Positions 8,564 to 16,128 of a DNA stretch of 45,645 bases are shown here, piece after piece (the stretch's first letter is position 1; every line of letters starts with the position of its first letter). This stretch comes from JAPKZH01 sp964537875 (GTDB lineage Bacteria > Acidobacteriota > Aminicenantia > Aminicenantales > UBA4085): the NCBI GenBank assembly GCA_964537875.1, contig CAZIDN010000029.1:1-45645 (forward strand). Direction: 5' to 3'. Below the pieces are notes generated by a model. The model was not told the origin of the DNA, searched no databases, and saw nothing but the letters and a program-made list of their open reading frames with translations. Position numbers and translations under genes: made by a program.

Positions 8564-9289
8564 TTGAAAAAAGCCCTGGGCGTTATTCCCGTTCGGTTCC
8601 ACTCCACGAGATTTCCGGGAAAGCCTCTGGCCCCGATTCTCGGGAAGCCCATGATCCAATGGGTTTATGAGGGAGCGAAAAAAGCGAAGTTCCTCGAGAG
8701 AATCATCATCGCCACGGACAATGACAGGATCTTTTGGACCGCCGAAAAAATCGGAGCCGAAGTCATGATGACCTCGGCCGAACATCTCTCCGGCACCGAA
8801 AGAGCCGCCGAAGTGGCGGCCAAAGTGGATGCCCCTATCGTTATCAACATCCAAGGCGATGAGCCGCTCGTCGAGGGCAAAATGTTGGACGGCCTGGTCG
8901 AGGCCTTGCAGGATGAATCCATTCCAATGGCCACTCTTATGGCCAAGGTCTACGATTTCGGCTTGTTCGATGAGAGTCACATCGTCAAGGTCATTACGGA
9001 CAAAAATGATTATGCTCTTTATTTTTCTCGGGCGCCTCTCCCCTATCAGACCGTTGATTTTTATTATCAGCATGTCGGGATCTACGGCTACCAAAGAGAT
9101 TTCCTCCTCAATTTTCATAGGCTGGACCCGTCGAGGCTGGAAAAAGTGGAGAAGCTGGAACAGCTGAGGGTGCTGGAAAACGGGTTGAGAATTAAAATGA
9201 TCGAAATCCCGTCTGCCACCTTGAGTGTGGATACCCCGCACGATATAATCAAAGTAGAAAATTTCTTGAAGATGAGAAACGATGAGTAA
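8564..9289 (+). CDS. kdsB: 3-deoxy-manno-octulosonate cytidylyltransferase
   Basis: The enzyme activates Kdo with CTP to CMP-Kdo for lipid A core synthesis. The N-terminal nucleotide-binding signature is VIPVRFHSTRFPGKPLAPI. Further motifs are IIATDND, INIQGDEPLVEG and YFSRAPLPY, followed by HVGIYGYQRDFLLNF. The length, 241 residues, is normal. The start is a TTG two bases after the bactofilin stop; no in-frame ATG precedes the conserved KALGVIPVR. The gene overlaps pyrG by 8 bases, putting the CTP-consuming enzyme beside the CTP-making one. Confidence 0.95.
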   Translation: MKKALGVIPVRFHSTRFPGKPLAPILGKPMIQWVYEGAKKAKFLERIIIATDNDRIFWTAEKIGAEVMMTSAEHLSGTERAAEVAAKVDAPIVINIQGDEPLVEGKMLDGLVEALQDESIPMATLMAKVYDFGLFDESHIVKVITDKNDYALYFSRAPLPYQTVDFYYQHVGIYGYQRDFLLNFHRLDPSRLEKVEKLEQLRVLENGLRIKMIEIPSATLSVDTPHDIIKVENFLKMRNDE

Positions 9290-10892
9290 ATACATTTTCG
9301 TCACCGGAGGTGTGCTTTCTGGTCTCGGCAAAGGAATTGCCGCTGCATCGATCGGCAGGCTGCTCGAGAGCCACGGCCTAAAAATTACGCTTCAAAAGTT
9401 CGACCCTTACCTCAACGTGGACCCCGGCACGATGAATCCCTTCCAGCATGGCGAGGTCTATGTGACGGATGACGGCGCCGAGACCGACCTGGACCTCGGT
9501 CATTATGAAAGGTTCACATCGACAAGGACGACGAAATTCCACAACTGGACGGCAGGGAAAATTTATGACGTGATCATTAAGAAGGAGCGAAGAGGGGAGT
9601 ACCTCGGCAAGACCGTCCAGGTCATTCCCCATGTCACGGATGAGATTAAGAACGCGTTCCGTGCGGTCCAGAGCAATAACGATATCGTCATCGTGGAGAT
9701 CGGTGGAACGGTCGGAGATATCGAGAGCCTCCCTTTCCTTGAGGCCACCAGGCAGATGAGGCTTACGCTCGGAAATGAAAATACGCTGTTTGTCCATTTG
9801 ACTCTCGTCCCTTTCATCAAAACATCGGGCGAGCAGAAGACCAAGCCTACCCAGCATACCGTCAAGGAGTTGCGGGCTATCGGCATCCAGCCCGATATCC
9901 TTCTTTGCCGGACCGACCGGTTCCTGACCCCCGACCTTAAGACAAAGATCTCCCTGTTCACGAATGTGCCTGTCGAGGCCGTCATCACCGCCAAGGATGT
10001 CGATAATATCTATGAAGTCCCTCTGATATTCGCCAAAGAAGGACTGGATACGATCATCATCAAACAACTGAAGCTCGCGCCCAGAAAAAGAAACATGGTC
10101 CTGTGGAACGCGCTGATCAAAGGAATGAGCCGGTCGAAGGATGAAGTGGACATCGCGGTGATCGGCAAGTATGCGGGATTCCAGGATTCCTATCTCAGTT
10201 TGAAACAGGCTCTCTGTCACGGCGGGATCGCCAATGACCTTAAAGTGAAAATTTCCTGGATCGAAGCCGAGGACCTCGAAAGAAAAAAGGCAGAGAAGAT
10301 CTTGGGCGATAAAGACGGGATCCTCGTCCCGGGCGGTTTCGGCCATAGGGGTATCGAAGGCAAGATCCGGGCCGCTGCTTTTGCCCGGGAAAATAGAATC
10401 CCATTTTTCGGGATTTGCCTCGGGATGCAATGCGCGTCCATAGAGTTTGCCCGGAATGTGGCCGGACTCAAGCGGGCTAACAGCACGGAATTCGACGAGG
10501 ACACGCCACACAAGATCTTTTTCAAGTGGAGAGAGATCAAGGGGATCCAGGACCTGGGCGGGACGATGAGGCTCGGACAGTACCTCTGCCGCCTGGAGAA
10601 GAAATCTTTTGCCTACAAAGCCTATCGGAAATGTGATATTTATGAGCGCCACCGCCACCGCTACGAATTCAACCCCGAATACGAGCCGATATTGGCGGGA
10701 GCCGGCCTCTTTTTCTCGGGAAAGAACCCGGACTACGGGCTTGTCGAAGTCATCGAGATCAAGGACCATCCCTGGTTTCTCGGCTGCCAGTTTCATCCCG
10801 AGTTCAAATCCAAGCCTTTGACGCCGCATCCTTTGTTTAAAGATTTCATCGGAGCCAGCTATGCCCATCGCCGCAAGAGAAATAAAGATTAG
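9282..10892 (+). CDS. pyrG: CTP synthase
   Basis: The enzyme makes CTP from UTP, ATP and glutamine. At 536 residues it has the full two-domain form. The N-terminal amidoligase begins KYIFVTGGVLSGLGKGI and contains DPYLNVDPGTMNP and IVEIGGTVGDIESLPF. The C-terminal class I glutamine amidotransferase has the nucleophile Cys379 in GICLGMQ and the catalytic His-Pro-Glu in CQFHPEF. It overlaps kdsB upstream by 8 bases and kdsA downstream by 32 bases. It is embedded in the Kdo cluster, which suggests local CTP supply for CMP-Kdo, though the enzyme also serves nucleic-acid synthesis. Confidence 0.98.
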   Translation: MSKYIFVTGGVLSGLGKGIAAASIGRLLESHGLKITLQKFDPYLNVDPGTMNPFQHGEVYVTDDGAETDLDLGHYERFTSTRTTKFHNWTAGKIYDVIIKKERRGEYLGKTVQVIPHVTDEIKNAFRAVQSNNDIVIVEIGGTVGDIESLPFLEATRQMRLTLGNENTLFVHLTLVPFIKTSGEQKTKPTQHTVKELRAIGIQPDILLCRTDRFLTPDLKTKISLFTNVPVEAVITAKDVDNIYEVPLIFAKEGLDTIIIKQLKLAPRKRNMVLWNALIKGMSRSKDEVDIAVIGKYAGFQDSYLSLKQALCHGGIANDLKVKISWIEAEDLERKKAEKILGDKDGILVPGGFGHRGIEGKIRAAAFARENRIPFFGICLGMQCASIEFARNVAGLKRANSTEFDEDTPHKIFFKWREIKGIQDLGGTMRLGQYLCRLEKKSFAYKAYRKCDIYERHRHRYEFNPEYEPILAGAGLFFSGKNPDYGLVEVIEIKDHPWFLGCQFHPEFKSKPLTPHPLFKDFIGASYAHRRKRNKD

Positions 10893-11688
10893 CCCGACCG
10901 TCAAGATCGGCGGCGCCGGCCGGCTGTTCTTGATCGCCGGTCCGTGCGTCATTGAAAGCCGGGAGCATTCCTTTTCCGTCGCCAAAAAGATTCAGAAGAT
11001 CTGCCGGATGCTGAGCATCCCGTTTGTCTTCAAGGCCTCCTACGACAAGGCCAACCGCTCATCGCTAAAGTCATACAGGGGCCCCGGCATCGAGAAAGGG
11101 CTGGAGATCCTGGGCGAGATCAAGGCGAAGCTCGGCCTGCCGGTGCTTTCGGATGTCCATGAAACCTGGCAAGTCGAAAAAGCGGCCGAAGTCCTGGACA
11201 TTATTCAAATCCCCGCGTTCCTCTGCCGCCAGACGGATCTGATCTTAGAAGCCGCCAGAACACAAAAACCGGTCAACATCAAAAAAGGGCAATTCCTGGC
11301 TCCGCCCGAAATGAAAAACATCATCGAAAAAGTCGAAAGCGTGGGAAACCACAACATCATCCTTACCGAGCGGGGCTCTTTGTTCGGCTACAACAACTTG
11401 GTTTTTGACGTCCGGTCCATTCCCATCATGAAGGGCTGGGGATACCCAGTCGTCATCGACGCCTCGCACAGCGTCCAGAAGCCGGGCGGGCAGGGCGCGA
11501 CCTCCGGCGGAGAGCATGAATTCATCCCATATATAGCCAAGGCAGGGGTCAGCGTGGGCGCGGACGGTGTTTTTTTGGAGGTCCATGACGACCCGCGAAA
11601 AGCCCTTTCCGACAGATATAACTCATTGAATATAAAAGAATTAAATAGTTTGCTCAAAACCTTGGTCAGGATGAAAAACGCCGTTTGA
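10861..11688 (+). CDS. kdsA: 3-deoxy-8-phosphooctulonate synthase
   Basis: The enzyme condenses phosphoenolpyruvate with arabinose-5-phosphate to Kdo-8-phosphate. This TIM-barrel protein of 275 residues has LIAGPCVIESREH near the N-terminus, then FKASYDKANRSS, GLPVLSDVHE and IPAFLCRQTDL. The C-terminal part has SFG-like LTERGSLFGYNNLVFD, DASHSVQKPG and FLEVHDDP. The presence of Cys in AGPCV, with the His and Glu/Asp ligands, points to the metal-dependent subgroup, although an Asn/Cys distinction at the metal site cannot be settled by eye. The start at 10861 has GGAG 8 bases upstream and overlaps pyrG by 32 bases. Confidence 0.95.
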   Translation: MPIAAREIKISPTVKIGGAGRLFLIAGPCVIESREHSFSVAKKIQKICRMLSIPFVFKASYDKANRSSLKSYRGPGIEKGLEILGEIKAKLGLPVLSDVHETWQVEKAAEVLDIIQIPAFLCRQTDLILEAARTQKPVNIKKGQFLAPPEMKNIIEKVESVGNHNIILTERGSLFGYNNLVFDVRSIPIMKGWGYPVVIDASHSVQKPGGQGATSGGEHEFIPYIAKAGVSVGADGVFLEVHDDPRKALSDRYNSLNIKELNSLLKTLVRMKNAV

Positions 11689-11698
11689 AGGGAAGGGG

Positions 11699-12670
11699 AT
11701 GACAAAAAAAGACATCATTCAGACAGGGAAGGAAGTCCTCCAGATTGAAGCCAAGGCGGTCGAGGCTCTGAGCTCGAAGCTGGATGAGAATTTCGCCAAA
11801 GCCGTCAACCTCATCTATCGAACAAAATCCCGAATCATCGTCACCGGCATCGGGAAATCCGGTCTCGTCGGGAGAAAAATAGCGGCCACATTGGCCAGCT
11901 GCGGCACGCCGGCCATGTTCGTCCATCCAGCCGAAGCCGGCCACGGCGACCTCGGCATGATCCTTCGGGAAGACGTCATCATTGCCGTTTCTTACAGCGG
12001 GGAGACGCGCGAGATCATCGACCTCCTGGATTTCATCAAGAGGATCGGCGTGAAGCTCATTGGCATCACCGGCGACAAGAATTCGAAAATCGCCAGGTAC
12101 AGCAATATCGTCCTCGAATCAAAAGTCGAGAAAGAAGCCGAGCCCAGCGGCCTTGTCCCGACGGCGAGCTCCACAGCGGCCCTGGCCCTTGGCGATGCGC
12201 TGGCCATTGCCGTCATGAAGAAAAAAGGCTTCAACGAGCGCGATTTTGCCTTTGTCCATCCCAAGGGCCAGATCGGAAAAAAGCTTCTCCGGGTCGAAAC
12301 CCTCATGCACAAAGGGCAGGAGATTCCCTGCGTCCGGCCGGAGACTCCGATGGGCGAAGTCATCGAGGAAATGACGCAGAAGAAGCTGGGCATGACGTGC
12401 GTCGTGAATCCCGAAAAAATCCTGGTCGGCATCATCACGGACGGCGACCTGCGCAGAATGCTCAGAAAATACAAGGAGATGATCCTCCAAAAAACGGCCC
12501 AGGAGTGCATGACGCTCAATCCCGTCACGATCGACAAATCCGACCTGGCCACCGAAGCTCTTAACATCATGGAAAAGAAAAAAATCACCTCCCTCGTCAT
12601 CAAAAGCAAGGGCGGAAAAATGGAGGGGATTATCCACCTTCATGACCTGTGGCGGACAGAGATGTTCTGA
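11699..12670 (+). CDS. kdsD: D-arabinose-5-phosphate isomerase (SIS plus CBS domains)
   Basis: The KdsD/KpsF/GutQ family interconverts ribulose-5-phosphate and arabinose-5-phosphate, the first step to Kdo. In 323 residues the SIS domain (about 35-175) contains IIVTGIGKSGLVGRKIAATLAS, HPAEAGHGDLGM and AVSYSGET. Two CBS domains follow (about 205-320), with GIITDGDLRRML and GIIHLHDLWR. The gene lies 10 bases after kdsA, and its start is immediately preceded by GGAAGGGG. The stop overlaps the kdsC start by one base (TGATG). Confidence 0.95.
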   Translation: MTKKDIIQTGKEVLQIEAKAVEALSSKLDENFAKAVNLIYRTKSRIIVTGIGKSGLVGRKIAATLASCGTPAMFVHPAEAGHGDLGMILREDVIIAVSYSGETREIIDLLDFIKRIGVKLIGITGDKNSKIARYSNIVLESKVEKEAEPSGLVPTASSTAALALGDALAIAVMKKKGFNERDFAFVHPKGQIGKKLLRVETLMHKGQEIPCVRPETPMGEVIEEMTQKKLGMTCVVNPEKILVGIITDGDLRRMLRKYKEMILQKTAQECMTLNPVTIDKSDLATEALNIMEKKKITSLVIKSKGGKMEGIIHLHDLWRTEMF

Positions 12671-13209
12671 TGAGAAACAAAGCCAGGGCCGGCCGGGTCA
12701 AGATGGTCCTCATGGACGTGGACGGGACTCTGACCGACGGGACCCTGGCCGTGCTTCCGGACGGCGAAGAGATTAAAGCCTACAACGTGAGAGACGGAAT
12801 GGGAGTCCTGCTCGCCCAGCTGGCGGGGCTCAAGCTCGGCATCATTACCGGGAAAACCTCCAAAGGCCTGGAAAAAAGAGCCGAGCGGCTGAAGATCACC
12901 GAGATCCACCAGGGTATTATCGATAAAAAAAAGGTCCTGGACGCGATCCTGGAAAAAAACCGGCTTACCCCCGAGGATGTCGCCTATATCGGCGATGACC
13001 TGGGCGACCTCGAGGTCATCAGGAGCGTCGGCTTCTCCGCCGCCGTCGCGGACGCCCATCCCATCGTCAAGAAAAGCGCCCATTATATCTGCAAAAAAAA
13101 GGGCGGCGGCGGTGCTTTCCGGGAATTTATCGAGTATATCATCGGCGCCCAGAAAAAATGGGAGGTCATCACATCCGGGTTTAAGAAAATTTTCGACAGG
13201 AAATTATAA
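12670..13209 (+). CDS. kdsC: 3-deoxy-manno-octulosonate-8-phosphatase
   Basis: This HAD-family phosphatase removes phosphate from Kdo-8-P. The catalytic motif I DVDGTLTDG is near the N-terminus, motif II follows as IITGKTS, a Lys lies between them and motif IV, and motif IV is YIGDDLGDLE, followed by ADAHPIVKKSAHYIC. It is a C0-type HAD without cap, 179 residues from the ATG at 12670, which overlaps the kdsD stop by one base. An in-frame GTG at 12649 would add seven residues but has no support. With kdsA, kdsB and kdsD this completes the Kdo pathway within 4.7 kb. Confidence 0.94.
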   Translation: MRNKARAGRVKMVLMDVDGTLTDGTLAVLPDGEEIKAYNVRDGMGVLLAQLAGLKLGIITGKTSKGLEKRAERLKITEIHQGIIDKKKVLDAILEKNRLTPEDVAYIGDDLGDLEVIRSVGFSAAVADAHPIVKKSAHYICKKKGGGGAFREFIEYIIGAQKKWEVITSGFKKIFDRKL

Positions 13210-13231
13210 AAGCCTGAACGGGAGGAGCGGC

Positions 13232-14602
13232 GTGGAGATCAATCCAAATATCTTCAGAGAGTATGATATCAGGGGAATCGTCGATAAAGACCTGACCCTT
13301 GACCTCGTCGAGACTTTAGGGAAAGGCATGGGGACCTATTTTCGCCGGCAGAACAGGCGCGAAGTGGCCGTGGGCAGGGATTGCCGCTTGAGCTCGCCGG
13401 CGTATTCCGAGGCGCTGGCGAAAGGCCTCCTTTCGACCGGATGCGGCGTCGTCGACCTTGGGACAATTCCCACACCGCTCCTCTACTTCGCGATCTATTA
13501 CAAATCGTTCAAAGCCGGCGTCATGATCACCGGGTCGCACAACCCGCCGGATTATAACGGCTTCAAGCTGATGTCGGGGAAAGAGACGCTTTACGGAGAG
13601 ACGATCCAGGAAGTCTATCGCCTGATCAAAGACGATAAGATCATCAAGGACAAAGAGGGGACGCGGCGGGCCTACAACATTGTCCCCGAATACGAAGATT
13701 ACGTCCTGAAGAATATCAGCCTCAAAAAGAAGCTGAAGGTAGTCGTCGATGCCGGTAACGGGACAGGGGGAGTCGTCGCCGTCCCGATCTTTAAAAAACT
13801 GGGGTGCAAAGTCGTGGAGCTCTATTGTGATATGGACGGCCGCTTTCCCAACCATCATCCCGACCCGACCCTCCCGGATGCCATGCGGGACCTGATCAAG
13901 ACGGTCGGGGAGGCGAAGGCCGACCTCGGGGTGGCGTACGATGGGGATGCCGACCGGATCGGGATCGTCGATGACGAAGGACATCTCATCTGGGGCGACC
14001 AGCTCATGATCTTTTTTGCCCGGGACATCTTAAAAACAAACCCGGGAGCGACGATCATCTCCGAGGTCAAGGCGACCAAGACGCTTTATGAGGAAATTGC
14101 GAAGCTGGGCGGAAAGCCGATCATGTGGAAAACCGGGCATTCTCTGATCAAAAAGAAGATCAAAGAGGAAAAGGCGCTCCTGGCAGGGGAGATGAGCGGA
14201 CATATCTTCTTTGCCGACAGGTTTTTCGGGTTCGATGACGCCATCTATTCTTCGGCCAGGCTTTTAGAGCTTCTCTCGCGCTCCTCTATAAAACTATCGC
14301 AGATGCTGGCCGGGCTGCCCAAGACATACAGCACGCCGGAAATCCGGATCTATGCCTCGGAAGAAGTCAAGTTCAAGATCGTGGACGAGGTCCGGAAGGA
14401 GCTTGCCCAGAAATATCGGGTGATCGATATCGACGGGGTGCGGGCAATCTTTCCGAGAGGATGGGGGTTGGTCCGGGCTTCGAACACGCAGGCCGTCCTG
14501 GTCCTCCGGTTCGAAGCGGAGACCGAGAATGACCTGGAGGCCATCAAAACGGAAGTCAAGGGGGCGGTTGAGAGGGCCATAAAAAAATTGGAAAAATCAT
14601 GA
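13232..14602 (+). CDS. Phosphomannomutase / phosphoglucomutase
   Basis: This alpha-D-phosphohexomutase converts mannose-6-P to mannose-1-P and probably also the glucose equivalents. From the GTG at 13232, preceded by GGAGGAG (13221-13227), it has 456 residues beginning with the family motif FREYDIRG. The phosphoserine loop TGSHNPP holds Ser102, the metal-binding loop DGDADR is at 237-242, and the sugar-binding GEMSGHIFF follows. An open frame continues upstream into kdsC but has no homology-like content. The next gene makes GDP-mannose from its product and overlaps it by 4 bases. Whether it is strictly ManB or bifunctional AlgC-like cannot be told from sequence alone. Confidence 0.93.
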   Translation: MEINPNIFREYDIRGIVDKDLTLDLVETLGKGMGTYFRRQNRREVAVGRDCRLSSPAYSEALAKGLLSTGCGVVDLGTIPTPLLYFAIYYKSFKAGVMITGSHNPPDYNGFKLMSGKETLYGETIQEVYRLIKDDKIIKDKEGTRRAYNIVPEYEDYVLKNISLKKKLKVVVDAGNGTGGVVAVPIFKKLGCKVVELYCDMDGRFPNHHPDPTLPDAMRDLIKTVGEAKADLGVAYDGDADRIGIVDDEGHLIWGDQLMIFFARDILKTNPGATIISEVKATKTLYEEIAKLGGKPIMWKTGHSLIKKKIKEEKALLAGEMSGHIFFADRFFGFDDAIYSSARLLELLSRSSIKLSQMLAGLPKTYSTPEIRIYASEEVKFKIVDEVRKELAQKYRVIDIDGVRAIFPRGWGLVRASNTQAVLVLRFEAETENDLEAIKTEVKGAVERAIKKLEKS

Positions 14603-15687
14603 AAAAGGGCTTGGATATTCGGGCGGTCATCATGGCCGGCGGGAGCGGCACCCGGTTCTGGCCGCTCAGCCGGAAGCGGACGCCCAAGCAGTTTCTCCCG
14701 ATCGTCAGCGATAAGACGATGATCGAGGAGACCGTCGAAAGGCTACTGCCCATCATCTCCTACCCGAATATCTATACGATCGCCAACCGCAGGCAGACCC
14801 AGACCATTCAGAGAATGCTGCCGCGCCTGCGGAAAGGAAATCTTCTCGTCGAGCCCGTAGGGAAGAATACGGCGCCGTCGCTCGTCCTGGCTACGGCCCG
14901 GATTTACCTTCAAAATCCCGAGGCCGTGGTGGCCGCGCTTCCCTCTGACCATCTCATCCTGGACAACCCGCTATTTGCGAAAAAAATGTTGGCCGCCGCC
15001 GAGGCCGCCAGTCGTGAAAAAAGCCTGATCACGTTCGGGATCCCCCCCGCCTTTCCCTCCACGGGATACGGCTACATCCATTATTCCAAAGCTGGCCAAA
15101 AAAAAGTGGCCGGCGAGAATTTTTACGAAGTCCTGGAATTCAAGGAAAAGCCGGGATTCGAGCAGGCCACGCTTTTCATCGAATCGAGAGATTATTATTG
15201 GAATTCAGGGATGTTTCTCTGGAGGGCGGATGTTTTTGCCGGAAAACTCCGCAGGCATGCCCCCGATTTCTATGCCTACTGGCTGAAAATGCTGGAAGCG
15301 CTCAAGGCAAAATCCGCGGCCCAGATCGCCGCGATATTCGCCGAGATTCCGTCTATTTCCATAGACTATGCCCTCATGGAAAAAGCCAAAGGCGTGCTTA
15401 TCTGCGAGGGAAATTTCGGCTGGTCGGATGTCGGGGCCTGGTCTTCGCTGGCCGATATCTGGAAGAGGGACGATTTCGGGAATGCCTTCAAAGGAGAGTG
15501 CATCGTCCTCGATACGAGCAATTCAATCTGTTTCAATCCCGGCAAGCTCGCGGCGTTTATCGGCGTCAAGGACCTCATCGTCATCAACACCAAAGACGCT
15601 TTGCTTGTCTGCCATAAAGGCCAGGACCAGAGAGTGAAGCAGGTCCTGGACGCCCTGGCCAAGAAGGGGAAGACCAAGTACCTCTAA
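14599..15687 (+). CDS. manC: Mannose-1-phosphate guanylyltransferase
   Basis: The enzyme makes GDP-mannose from mannose-1-phosphate and GTP. The nucleotidyltransferase signature AVIMAGGSGTRFWPLSR is at the N-terminus, followed by KTPKQF-like RTPKQFLPI, ALPSDHLI, FPSTGYGYIHY, EFKEKPG and WNSGMFLW. At 362 residues it is the short form, without the phosphomannose isomerase domain of long ManC proteins. The ATG overlaps the mutase stop (ATGA). Together the two genes supply GDP-mannose for glycans, probably surface polysaccharide given the Kdo genes upstream. The operon appears to end here. Confidence 0.94.
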   Translation: MKKGLDIRAVIMAGGSGTRFWPLSRKRTPKQFLPIVSDKTMIEETVERLLPIISYPNIYTIANRRQTQTIQRMLPRLRKGNLLVEPVGKNTAPSLVLATARIYLQNPEAVVAALPSDHLILDNPLFAKKMLAAAEAASREKSLITFGIPPAFPSTGYGYIHYSKAGQKKVAGENFYEVLEFKEKPGFEQATLFIESRDYYWNSGMFLWRADVFAGKLRRHAPDFYAYWLKMLEALKAKSAAQIAAIFAEIPSISIDYALMEKAKGVLICEGNFGWSDVGAWSSLADIWKRDDFGNAFKGECIVLDTSNSICFNPGKLAAFIGVKDLIVINTKDALLVCHKGQDQRVKQVLDALAKKGKTKYL

Positions 15688-15755
15688 ACGAAGCCCTTCC
15701 TCTCAGCTCCTATGATCCCGGCCATCATTCGATGTTTCTGCGTCCCTTTTTTACC

Positions 15756-15785
15756 TTGACAGGGCGCTCTTTTTTCCATTATTAA
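15756..15785 (+). promoter_or_regulatory. Sigma-70-like promoter for the sdh-Rieske-cytochrome b operon
   Basis: A perfect TTGACA (15756-15761) is followed after 18 bases by TATTAA (15780-15785). It sits 35 bases before the first gene of the operon, in the only gap (132 bases) between manC and the respiratory genes. AAGGAAGG precedes the first ATG. Confidence 0.6.
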
Positions 15786-15819
15786 TAGTCTCTCATAATC
15801 CAGAAAAGGAAGGCCATCC

Positions 15820-16128
15820 ATGTTTGTCTGGCTTTTTCATCGGATCACCGGCCTCATCTTGATCGTGACTCTCAGCTTCAAAATTTTCACGTCATTTTTC
15901 TTAATGACGAAAAACCAGAAGCCTGACTGGGCGCTCGTCCTTCACACGAATCCGCTTATCGACTCTCTGCTCATCGTCTCTGTCATCTTCCACGCCCTCT
16001 ACGGGTTGAGGACGGTCATCATCGACCTCGGCGTCCGGAAGGAAAAGCTTCTCTTCTGGATTTTCACCATCCTCGGCGTTGTCCTCAGCGCCGGCCTGCT
16101 CGTGGTGTATTTCACTCGGAACTATTGA
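15820..16128 (+). CDS. sdhC: Succinate dehydrogenase membrane anchor subunit (SdhC-like)
   Basis: This 102-residue protein has three transmembrane helices (about 8-29, 45-70, 76-98). It keeps the two anchor signatures: HRITGL at residues 7-12, as in HRxTG of SdhC, and FHALYGLRTVIIDLG in helix two, where the His of HxxxGLR is a usual haem b ligand. Complex II normally has either two 3-helix anchors (C and D) or one 5-helix anchor. Only one 3-helix gene is visible here, directly before sdhA, whose ATG overlaps its stop by one base. The protein may form a homodimeric anchor, or its partner may be encoded elsewhere. Confidence 0.85.
   Translation: MFVWLFHRITGLILIVTLSFKIFTSFFLMTKNQKPDWALVLHTNPLIDSLLIVSVIFHALYGLRTVIIDLGVRKEKLLFWIFTILGVVLSAGLLVVYFTRNY

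Noticed and set aside
9378..10985. Long open frame of 535 codons on the minus strand opposite pyrG and kdsA
   Set aside because: It is the mirror of two clearly functional genes and has no family resemblance or ribosome site; high-GC codon bias produces such frames.
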